From: Actinomycetes bacterium
Lineage (GTDB): Bacteria > Actinomycetota > Acidimicrobiia > Acidimicrobiales > Poriferisodalaceae
Reading direction: 5' to 3'
NCBI GenBank assembly: GCA_024228575.1
Contig: JAAETH010000466.1
Span: forward strand, 1 to 64,000
DNA: 64,000 bases
The notes below the pieces were generated by a model. It saw nothing but the letters and a program-made list of their open reading frames with translations, searched no databases and was not told where the DNA came from. Positions 42,362 through 48,946 of this stretch are shown piece by piece. The stretch's first letter is position 1. Each line of letters starts with the position of its first letter. The translations under genes were made by a program, and so were the position numbers.

Positions 42362-43773
42362 ACCGCGTGGGCCGCGAGCATCTCGGCGACACACCCCGTG
42401 ACTCGTTTGGCCGTGGCGATGTCGAGGAACTCGTTCGGTCCGTGAGCGTTCGAACCAGGGCCAAGCACACCGGTGATGACAAACTGGGCCGTCGGAAACT
42501 TCGTGCCGAGCATCCCCATGAACGGGATCGAGCCACCCTCACCCTGGTAGCCGGCCGGACGCCCAAAATGTCGCTCCGAGGAATCGTCCAGGACGTCGGC
42601 GAGCCAGGGTTCGAAAGGTGGTGCTGCCCATCCGGGTCCGCTCTCGGCATCAGCGAAGGTGGCCGTGGCCCCATAGGGCACACGATCGGTGAGTGCCCTT
42701 GTGACCGCTTCGAGCGCAAGGGTCGGATTCGTGGTGGGGGGCAGGCGAAACGACAGCTTGGCCGATGTGCGAGGACGGAGGACGTTGCCGGCGTCGCCGG
42801 GTTCGGGAGCACCACCTAGGCCTACGACCGAGAGTGCCGGTCGCCAAGTCCTGTTCAAGATCAGCTCGACCACGTCCTCCTCGACGGGTCGCGTCGAGCC
42901 GGCGAGCGGCAGGGCGCCGACGAGTTCGTGGGCGAGGAGGGGTGCCGCGGCCTCGGCCTTGGAACGGATGTCGTCGGGTATTTCGGCGTGCAGTTCAGGG
43001 AGGCGGATGCGCCCGCTACCACAGTCTTCCACCCGATCGATGAGGTTGCGAAGGATACGAAACGATGAGGGCACAACCCCGCTGGCCGAACCACTGTGCA
43101 TCCCCTGCTCGGCAACCTCGACTTCGAGCACTCCGCTGACGAGACCGCGCAGCGACGTCGTCACCCAGAGTGCCTCGTAGTCGGCGGCGCCCGAGTCGAG
43201 GCACACGACAAGACCGACATCGCCCAAACGGTCGGCGAGATTGTCGACATGGGCCGCGAGGTCGGGGCTGCCCGATTCTTCGCCTGCCTCGATGAGGACC
43301 ACCAGCCTGGCGTGAATGCCGCCCGAGGCCACGAGTGCCTCGACGGCCGTGAGCGAGGCGAACATCGCGTAGCCGTCATCACCTCCGCCTCTGCCGTACA
43401 GACGCCCATCCTCGAGAACCGGTGTCCAAGGGCCCTTGTTGTCGTCCCAGCCCTCCATCTCGGGTTGTTTGTCGAGATGGCCGTACAACAGGACCGTGTG
43501 TTCGCTGACCGCAGCACGATGGGCCGGGATCTCACACACGAGGACAGGAGTACATCCCTCGAGTTCGACGACGTCGACGGTCATCCCCTCGATCGGGCGT
43601 GAACGCGCCCATGATGCGAACAACTCGACGGCGGCGGCCATATGGCCATTGGTCGCCCAATCGGGATCGAAGGCTTCGCTGAGGTTCGGGATGGTTATGT
43701 ACTCGTGCAGCGTCGGGACGACGTCGTCATCCCAGACGGAGTCGACGTGATCGGTCAGTTCATCGAAACCCAT
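42349..43773 (-). CDS. M20-family metallopeptidase (dipeptidase-like)
   Basis: A 474-residue cytoplasmic zinc peptidase of the M20 family. The metal-binding landmarks are present: TVLLYGHLDKQPEMEGW with the first His/Asp, RGGGDDGYAMFA, the catalytic EAGEESGSPD, and QGEGGSIPFMGML near the C-terminus, with the inserted dimerisation domain (GMHSGSASGV) between. Closest in shape to CNDP-type dipeptidases. The ATG at 43773 has a strong GGGGGAGGAA ribosome site. A structured leader of about 270 bases with a terminator-like hairpin precedes it. The 3' end overlaps mmcQ by 13 bases in convergent orientation. Confidence 0.93.
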   Translation of the reverse strand: MGFDELTDHVDSVWDDDVVPTLHEYITIPNLSEAFDPDWATNGHMAAAVELFASWARSRPIEGMTVDVVELEGCTPVLVCEIPAHRAAVSEHTVLLYGHLDKQPEMEGWDDNKGPWTPVLEDGRLYGRGGGDDGYAMFASLTAVEALVASGGIHARLVVLIEAGEESGSPDLAAHVDNLADRLGDVGLVVCLDSGAADYEALWVTTSLRGLVSGVLEVEVAEQGMHSGSASGVVPSSFRILRNLIDRVEDCGSGRIRLPELHAEIPDDIRSKAEAAAPLLAHELVGALPLAGSTRPVEEDVVELILNRTWRPALSVVGLGGAPEPGDAGNVLRPRTSAKLSFRLPPTTNPTLALEAVTRALTDRVPYGATATFADAESGPGWAAPPFEPWLADVLDDSSERHFGRPAGYQGEGGSIPFMGMLGTKFPTAQFVITGVLGPGSNAHGPNEFLDIATAKRVTGCVAEMLAAHAVQGS

Positions 43774-43812
43774 TGGTTCGGTTCCTCCCCCTCGTCCCGG
43801 CAAGGAACATGG

Positions 43813-43914
43813 TGAAAAAGAAGAAACCCCGAGCCACTTCATCGGCGACCACACGACATGTCGTCGGGTGGCCATCAGATGCCGCGGTCGGACAGGGCCG
43901 CGAGGCTCGGGGTT
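43813..43914 (-). terminator. Terminator-like three-way hairpin before the M20 gene
   Basis: On the minus strand an 11-bp perfect stem (AACCCCGAGCC at 43914-43904 pairing with GGCTCGGGGTT at 43835-43825) closes a 68-base loop that can itself form two hairpins (one around ACGACATGTCGT, one CGCGG/CCGCG). It is followed at once by TTCTTCTTTTTC, a U-rich run. It lies about 25 bases before the M20 ribosome site, so it could attenuate that gene. Alternatively it simply ends the transcript of the upstream gene. Confidence 0.6.
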
Positions 43915-43993
43915 CCGGTGGTCCGGGTTGGAGTCGCCACCATTGGCCGCAACCCCAGAGGGCAACGGCCGGAGGCAACCCGTGGCGGGTGCC

Positions 43994-44035
43994 TCAGCGC
44001 CCGGCCACCTCCAAGGTCCTACTTTCAGAAATCAT
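43994..44035 (-). CDS. Possible 13-residue leader peptide
   Basis: ATG at 44035 encodes MISESRTLEVAGR and then a stop. An AGGAGG ribosome site 10 bases upstream is among the strongest seen in the window, which is unusual for a chance frame. It precedes a series of hairpins and a terminator-like structure upstream of the M20 peptidase gene, the layout of translation-coupled attenuators. The peptide is not clearly enriched in one amino acid, so the sensed signal is unknown. Confidence 0.45.
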   Translation of the reverse strand: MISESRTLEVAGR

Positions 44036-44120
44036 GTAGTCATCCCCTCCTTTCTTTGGTGACCCGATGTTTGCACATCGAAACCCACGCTGCGAGTCGG
44101 TTGGCAAACACGGTGCAGAT

Positions 44121-45074
44121 CTACCGCTTGCCGACCCATGTGGCGTATCGCTCGGTGAACAACACAGGAGAGCCACCGGTGGCGACGAAGACGATCGGTC
44201 GGTCGGAGCCGAGACGCCCCTCGCCAGCCAGGTGGACCAGTCCACCAAACGCCTTTCCCGAATAGACGGGATCGAGAACCACGCCGGCGTGACGCAGGGC
44301 TAGCGAAATCGCGGTCCTCGTCGCATCGGTCTTGGCGCCGTAGCCGTCGCCGACAAACCCCTCGATGACATTGGGAGACCCCACCGGCACCCGCCTGCCC
44401 GCCAGGACGGCGGTCTGGCTCGCGAGGTTTGCGACCTTCGGGGTGATCTCCCGTACCGCCCCGACATCTACGGCCGTCACCCTCGCGTGATCGCCAAAAC
44501 CGGCGACCAGCCCGGCGTGGGTGCCACCGGAACCAGTGGCGTGAACGACCAGGCTGTCGGCTGGGCCCTGATCGTCGATCTCGTCGGCGGCCTCTACGTA
44601 TCCGAGACAACCGACCGGAGTTGATCCGCCGAGCGGAATTGCGTATCCACCGTCCGTCGCGGCAGCCGTGTCGACGATCACGTCGTCGAGGTCGTCGGAA
44701 TACGCGTCGCCGGTGAAGACGAGTTCGGCACCGGCGATGTTGTCGAGCACGAGGTTCCCCTGGGGGGCGCCAGAGGGGTCGCCGCGAAGCACGGCGACAC
44801 AACCCAGCCCTGTCATGGCCGCGGCAACGGCGGTCATGCGTACATGGTTGCTCTGGGCGGCCCCGCCCGTGACGAGGGTCGTAGCACCACTGCCGATCGC
44901 ATCGGCACACAGGTACTCGAGCTTGCGAGCCTTGTTGCCACCGCCGGCGATGGCGGTGAGGTCGTCGCGCTTGAAATAGAGCTGGCCTCGTTCCAGGCCG
45001 ATCGCTTCGGCGAGATCGTCGCAGCGTTGCATCGGGGTCGGCGCGCCGGCAAATCGAATCGGTTCGAGGTCCAT
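44121..45074 (-). CDS. D-cysteine desulfhydrase / ACC deaminase family enzyme
   Basis: A 317-residue PLP enzyme of fold type II. RFAGAPTPMQRCDDLAEA at the start, the PLP lysine in YFKRDDLTAIAGGGNKARKLEYL, GAAQSNHVRMTAVAAA and VHATGSGGTHAGLVAGF are the family signature. The family splits into 1-aminocyclopropane-1-carboxylate deaminases and D-cysteine desulfhydrases; motifs readable here do not separate them. It is transcribed toward the structured leader of the M20 gene, about 85 bases beyond its stop, and is divergent from the coiled-coil gene. Confidence 0.9.
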   Translation of the reverse strand: MDLEPIRFAGAPTPMQRCDDLAEAIGLERGQLYFKRDDLTAIAGGGNKARKLEYLCADAIGSGATTLVTGGAAQSNHVRMTAVAAAMTGLGCVAVLRGDPSGAPQGNLVLDNIAGAELVFTGDAYSDDLDDVIVDTAAATDGGYAIPLGGSTPVGCLGYVEAADEIDDQGPADSLVVHATGSGGTHAGLVAGFGDHARVTAVDVGAVREITPKVANLASQTAVLAGRRVPVGSPNVIEGFVGDGYGAKTDATRTAISLALRHAGVVLDPVYSGKAFGGLVHLAGEGRLGSDRPIVFVATGGSPVLFTERYATWVGKR

Positions 45075-45235
45075 CTGCGAAACCTAGTGCGGTCCCTTGT
45101 TCGATGTTGCGACGCAGCAGCAACGGATCTCCACGCGAGCGGCCCGGTGAACACACAATCACTTTTGCTCCGGGGCTCATGGCCGACGAACAGGAGAGGA
45201 GAAGGCACAACGCTGTGCCGGAGGGGTTGAGAACG

Positions 45236-45259
45236 ATGAGATCCGAGGCAACGGGCTGA
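45236..45259 (+). CDS. Possible 7-residue upstream frame coupled to the coiled-coil gene
   Basis: ATG at 45236 encodes MRSEATG and stops at TGA 45257-45259, sharing its last base with the ATG of the next gene (TGATG). A GGAGG ribosome site lies upstream, and a hairpin (GGCACA/TGTGCC, 45204-45219) precedes that. The coiled-coil gene itself has only a weak site, so its translation may depend on this small frame. Confidence 0.35.
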   Translation: MRSEATG

Positions 45260-46587
45260 TGGGACGCTGCTATGACTTCGGCGTCTCCATCGACGCCAGC
45301 TCAGAACGAGCGATGGTCGTGGCGCCACAAGGCGGGCTCTGTATCTGCCCTTCGAGCGGCGCCAGCTGCCCGGGCAGGTTTGCCGGATGTGCCGCAATAC
45401 TGAACCAGCCGGGACGTGTGCCTCCCAACGCTCCGTCATGGGCTGTCGAAGCAACTTCCGAACCGACCACCTCCGGGGCAAACACCACTGCTGGCCACCA
45501 GACCTCTGCTGTTTCTGGAATCGCCTACCCGGCCTATTCCGCACCGCCCGCGTATGCCCAACCGGTGATGCAGGCATCCCACCACACCGAGCAGGCACAG
45601 CCAGTGCATGCGATCGCCCGGCCGCCGATGGCACAGGCCGGCCCGGTATTGCAGACCACACCGACGCAGGCGGTGGCGCCCGAGTTCACCGAGGGAGCCT
45701 CGGATTGGCAGCAGGCTCTCGGCAACGCCGAGGAACGGCGCCGTCGCCAGGACAACGACAGGGCTCTCGCCGATCTGCGCGAGACGGTGGAAGGACTGAG
45801 ACAAGCCATCGAGGACAAGAACTCGGTATCGGTCGACGATCTGGCCGATGCAGTGCTCCATTTGAGGGAGACCACGCTCAAGACCGCTCCACTCGACGAA
45901 GAGGTACGAGAGGTACGGCGAACACAGGAGTCGATCCGACGGAGCACAACCCAGCTGGATGTAGTTCCGGGGAAGCTCGAGGGAGTCGAGACCTCACTCT
46001 CCGCGCTGGCCTCGTCGATGGATACGATCCAGCACGACGTGGCGAGAGGCGCAGGGCTCGCCGACCAGCTCACACGAATGCAGGTATCGATCGAGCGACT
46101 GGCCAAGGCGGTAGTCGAGGTGCGCGATGGGCGCGACGATTCGTCCGCAACAATCGCCCACGGAACCATGTTGGACTCGATCGAGAGCGCAACCTCGATG
46201 ATGATGGCGATGCGCAACGAGACCGTGGAACTCGCGGAAAAACAAGCGCGGGAAACCCACGCCTTGCGCCGTCAGGTGGCCGACCTGTTGCGCCGCAACG
46301 ACGAACGCCGAGGACCCGACACCGGGTCAAACGATTCGGTCGAACTCCTGGAACGCCAATTCGACACGCTGCGTCGCGAGATTTCGCAGATACGACCAAA
46401 CCCCGACGTCGCGACCGCCTCCCAACTCGCTCAGACGCTGAACGTCCTGCGCGAAGCCGGAGTCGAGGACATCTCGGCAGCCCACCTCGTCCATTCGTTC
46501 CAGCTCGAGATGCGCGATCTGAGATCGGAGATAGCCGCTCTCAAATCCCAGTTCGTGGGTGGGATCGAACCCGAGCTGAGGGTTTGA
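45259..46587 (+). CDS. Coiled-coil protein with cysteine-rich N-terminus
   Basis: A 442-residue protein with no signal peptide or membrane helix. Residues ~27-45 hold a cysteine cluster (LCICPSSGASCPGRFAGC) that could bind metal. Residues ~60-145 are Pro, Ala, Thr and Gln rich and likely disordered. From ~150 to the end it is predicted coiled coil, with repeated heptad-like runs (LADLRETVEGLRQAIEDK, LERQFDTLRREISQI). I do not recognise a family. It opens a set of four close genes with a methyltransferase, a glycosyltransferase and a small basic protein, which suggests a scaffold or length-sensing role in a surface glycan pathway; that is inference. An internal ATG at 45313 is an alternative start. 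Confidence 0.7.
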   Translation: MGRCYDFGVSIDASSERAMVVAPQGGLCICPSSGASCPGRFAGCAAILNQPGRVPPNAPSWAVEATSEPTTSGANTTAGHQTSAVSGIAYPAYSAPPAYAQPVMQASHHTEQAQPVHAIARPPMAQAGPVLQTTPTQAVAPEFTEGASDWQQALGNAEERRRRQDNDRALADLRETVEGLRQAIEDKNSVSVDDLADAVLHLRETTLKTAPLDEEVREVRRTQESIRRSTTQLDVVPGKLEGVETSLSALASSMDTIQHDVARGAGLADQLTRMQVSIERLAKAVVEVRDGRDDSSATIAHGTMLDSIESATSMMMAMRNETVELAEKQARETHALRRQVADLLRRNDERRGPDTGSNDSVELLERQFDTLRREISQIRPNPDVATASQLAQTLNVLREAGVEDISAAHLVHSFQLEMRDLRSEIAALKSQFVGGIEPELRV

Positions 46588-46601
46588 CGGGAGGCACATC
46601 C

Positions 46602-47345
46602 ATGACCGCACAGATGGTCACTCCGAGGATCGACTGGCCGGTATGGACCAGGTTCGCCTTGACCGGACACGACCTCGACATCGCGGTCCGGCGCCTGGGA
46701 GGCGACAAGGCCCTGGACCGCTGGCGCCACAGCCTGCGGCACCGCATCTTGACGGGAACATCCTTTCCTCCCCTCGACAGGCCCAAACGTTGGGACGAAG
46801 CCAATGTCGTCGAGCTGCTGACATTCGCCGACGGCAACATCAGCATGCTCGACTGCGGTGCGTACAACTCACCCGCTCCCTGGGCGGCGTCGCGGCTCGG
46901 TGTCCGCAACGTGGCAGGCATCGACCTCAACCCTCGGTTGCCGATGTCGCCACACTCGCACCACATCGACTACTCGTGCCAGAACATGATGGCGACCGCC
47001 TACCACGACGCATCGTTCGATGCGATCGTTTCCGGCTCGGTTGTCGAACACGGCGTCGACTGGCGGGCCTGGCTGGGCGAGTGCCGTCGACTGATCCGTC
47101 CCGGTGGCCTGCTGTACGTGTCCACCGACGTTGTCCACGAGGAGATCGACACATCGGGCCTGGCCGCATTCGGTCTGCCGTGGAATCCACTGCGGCCTTC
47201 CGAGATCGCCGGGATGAAAGACCTGTTCGCCGAGGCGGGCTTCGAGGCCGCGGAGACACCGACCCCGGTGTTGCCCGACGATCTCCCTGTCGAGTTCCTC
47301 GACGTCGAGATCGGATTTGTCGGCTTCGCCGTGAGAGTGGCTTGA
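46602..47345 (+). CDS. SAM-dependent methyltransferase (class I)
   Basis: A 247-residue cytoplasmic enzyme. The SAM-binding segment is SMLDCGAYNSPAPWAASRLG followed by acidic AGIDLNP; FDAIVSGSVVEHGVDW and LIRPGGLLYVSTDV are the usual later motifs of methyltransferase type 11 domains. Substrate is probably a sugar or lipid-linked glycan, given the glycosyltransferase gene that follows 7 bases downstream. The ATG at 46602 has a GGGAGG ribosome site 14 bases after the coiled-coil stop. The frame is open far upstream inside the coiled-coil gene, but that part lacks homology. Confidence 0.85.
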   Translation: MTAQMVTPRIDWPVWTRFALTGHDLDIAVRRLGGDKALDRWRHSLRHRILTGTSFPPLDRPKRWDEANVVELLTFADGNISMLDCGAYNSPAPWAASRLGVRNVAGIDLNPRLPMSPHSHHIDYSCQNMMATAYHDASFDAIVSGSVVEHGVDWRAWLGECRRLIRPGGLLYVSTDVVHEEIDTSGLAAFGLPWNPLRPSEIAGMKDLFAEAGFEAAETPTPVLPDDLPVEFLDVEIGFVGFAVRVA

Positions 47346-47352
47346 GGTACCC

Positions 47353-48486
47353 ATGCGCGTCGCACTGGTCACCGCTCACTATCCACCCCGCCTCTCAGGA
47401 CACGCCGACTATTGCAGCCTGCTGGCTCACGCCCTGATCGACGAAGGCCTCGACGTCAGCGTTGTCGTGTTGGGCCAAGACGAGGTCCTCGACGGCGACG
47501 GGCTGGAAGTGACGAACGGTTGTTTTCCCGGATCTCTCGGCGAACTGGGCAAGGTGGTCGATCAGATACACGAACTCGCACCCGATGTCGTGTTGCTCCA
47601 GTTCGAAGCCCATGCGTTCCAGCTCGCCTGGGCGCCCCACCTACTGCCCATGATGTTGCGGCGCCGCGGCATGCGGGTTGTGATGACCTACCACGAGCTC
47701 TGGAAACCCGGCCGGCTCGGCCACCTTCCAAAGGTTGCTGTCCTCAACGCCCCACACCGCGTCGTCACGTTCAGCCATTGGCACGCAGATGGCGTCGCCC
47801 GCTTCCGGAAGCTGGGACCTCGAGCCGACATCGTCGCCTGCGGTTCAAACATCGTGAAACCCGTGACGGCCGATCGCTCGCTGCTGAGAGCCAGATTTGA
47901 CATCGAGGCAAGCACAATCCTGTTCACGTTCTTCGGGTTCGTCATGAAGGAACACAAGGTCGTCGAACTGATCGAGGCTCTGGCGGAAGTCCGTTCGGCG
48001 GGCTTCGACGCACGGCTCCAGGTGATCGGCAAGTTCGACCCGAAGATCGATGGCTACCACCAACAACTCGTCAGGCGTTCGGTCGAGTTGGGTCTACGCG
48101 AAGCGGTCACATGGCACGGCCGCGTGATGGACGACACAGACGTGGCCCGACTCATCCAGGTGAGCGACGTTGGGGTCTTGCCGTACGACACAGGCGTGGG
48201 CGAGAACAACGGTGCGTTTGCTGCTTTCGCTCACTACGGAGTACCGACGGTGACCACTCGGGGTCACCGCTCGGCGACGATGGAGCAGATGGAGGTGGCG
48301 CGGTTCGTCGAGGCGACCGGAGACGGCCTAGCCGACGCAATGCTCGATCTGGCCCGCGATCCCGAAACTCGCGAACTGCTGTCGAAACGGGTCAAGGAAT
48401 GGGCGGATCGGCGCAGCTGGAAAGCCGCCGGCACCGCCTATGCATCGATACTGACCGGCGATGAACCAACGGTGGAGGTGCTCTGA
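47353..48486 (+). CDS. Glycosyltransferase family 4 (GT-B)
   Basis: A 377-residue GT-B enzyme. The N-terminal domain starts MRVALVTAHYPPRLSGHADY with the acceptor-loop glycines, and VVMTYHELWKPG is the usual mid-domain histidine region. The C-terminal domain has FTFFGFVMKEHKVVELIEAL, LIQVSDVGVLPYDTGVGENNGAF (the E-x7-E-like region is altered) and GVPTVTTRG. Donor and acceptor are unknown. It follows the methyltransferase by 7 bases and is followed by a small gene 1 base after its stop. Confidence 0.88.
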   Translation: MRVALVTAHYPPRLSGHADYCSLLAHALIDEGLDVSVVVLGQDEVLDGDGLEVTNGCFPGSLGELGKVVDQIHELAPDVVLLQFEAHAFQLAWAPHLLPMMLRRRGMRVVMTYHELWKPGRLGHLPKVAVLNAPHRVVTFSHWHADGVARFRKLGPRADIVACGSNIVKPVTADRSLLRARFDIEASTILFTFFGFVMKEHKVVELIEALAEVRSAGFDARLQVIGKFDPKIDGYHQQLVRRSVELGLREAVTWHGRVMDDTDVARLIQVSDVGVLPYDTGVGENNGAFAAFAHYGVPTVTTRGHRSATMEQMEVARFVEATGDGLADAMLDLARDPETRELLSKRVKEWADRRSWKAAGTAYASILTGDEPTVEVL

Positions 48487-48487
48487 G

Positions 48488-48808
48488 ATGACGCTTTCGA
48501 CCGATGGGCCTCGCATGAACAGGGCGATCTTCGGATTGTCGGAAAACGATCTACCCCATGACGGGATCGACGGCACCGCCGTGTGGCCGGTGATCGAGTC
48601 GTCGAGGGCTCGAAACAGTGCCAGGGCCATCACGGGCGTGCGGCGCCATCTTGCCTGGTACGCCATGAAACGTCACGCCGGGTCGATCGACAAGCTGGTA
48701 CTGATCAACCCGCCACGATGGGCAAAACGCTCGATCGATCGTCGTCGCAGCGCGGACGGCCTTCCCGCCGCGTCGACGGAACTCACTCGGCCAGATCCAG
48801 TCGCCTAG
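48488..48808 (+). CDS. Small basic hypothetical protein
   Basis: A 106-residue protein starting MTLSTDGPRMNRAIFGLSEN, with a basic middle and C-terminal part (AKRSIDRRRSADG) and no membrane segment. It begins one base after the glycosyltransferase stop, so it is probably the last gene of the coiled-coil/methyltransferase/glycosyltransferase set. No family is recognised. The 138 bases to the next (convergent) gene show nothing clear. Confidence 0.55.
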   Translation: MTLSTDGPRMNRAIFGLSENDLPHDGIDGTAVWPVIESSRARNSARAITGVRRHLAWYAMKRHAGSIDKLVLINPPRWAKRSIDRRRSADGLPAASTELTRPDPVA

Positions 48809-48946
48809 TCCTTCCTGTCCGGAGGTTGTGGTTGGCGAACGTTTCGCAGTGGTTCCCCATTCTGGGTCGCCTGAACGGTCGTGGATGATCAACCGTGACC
48901 CGACTCAGACGGTGGGACAGTCGACGCAGCAACCGGCCTGCACCGA

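Larger units (their letters stand above)
43813..44080 (-). ncRNA. Candidate structured leader RNA of the M20 peptidase gene
   Basis: Read leftward: a 6-bp hairpin at 44080-44065 (CGATGT/ACATCG), a strong AGGAGG ribosome site (44051-44046), a 13-codon frame (44035-43994), then hairpins at 43995-43972 (GAGGCA-CCC stem), 43970-43945 (GGCCG/CGGCC with a symmetric internal loop) and 43941-43917 (GGTGG/CCACC). The terminator-like structure then precedes the M20 gene. No gene on the plus strand could use the region. It does not match a riboswitch class I can name. Confidence 0.5.

Noticed and set aside
43917-44020. SAM-type riboswitch on the plus strand
   Set aside because: GGCAACCC...GGGTGCC recalls the P3 region of SAM riboswitches, but the other conserved parts are missing and no plus-strand gene follows within 1 kb; the U-tract and ribosome site fit the minus strand.
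45387-46601. Long upstream extension of the methyltransferase frame
   Set aside because: It lies inside the coiled-coil gene in another frame, has low-complexity Arg/Gly-rich composition, and the ATG at 46602 has a good ribosome site.
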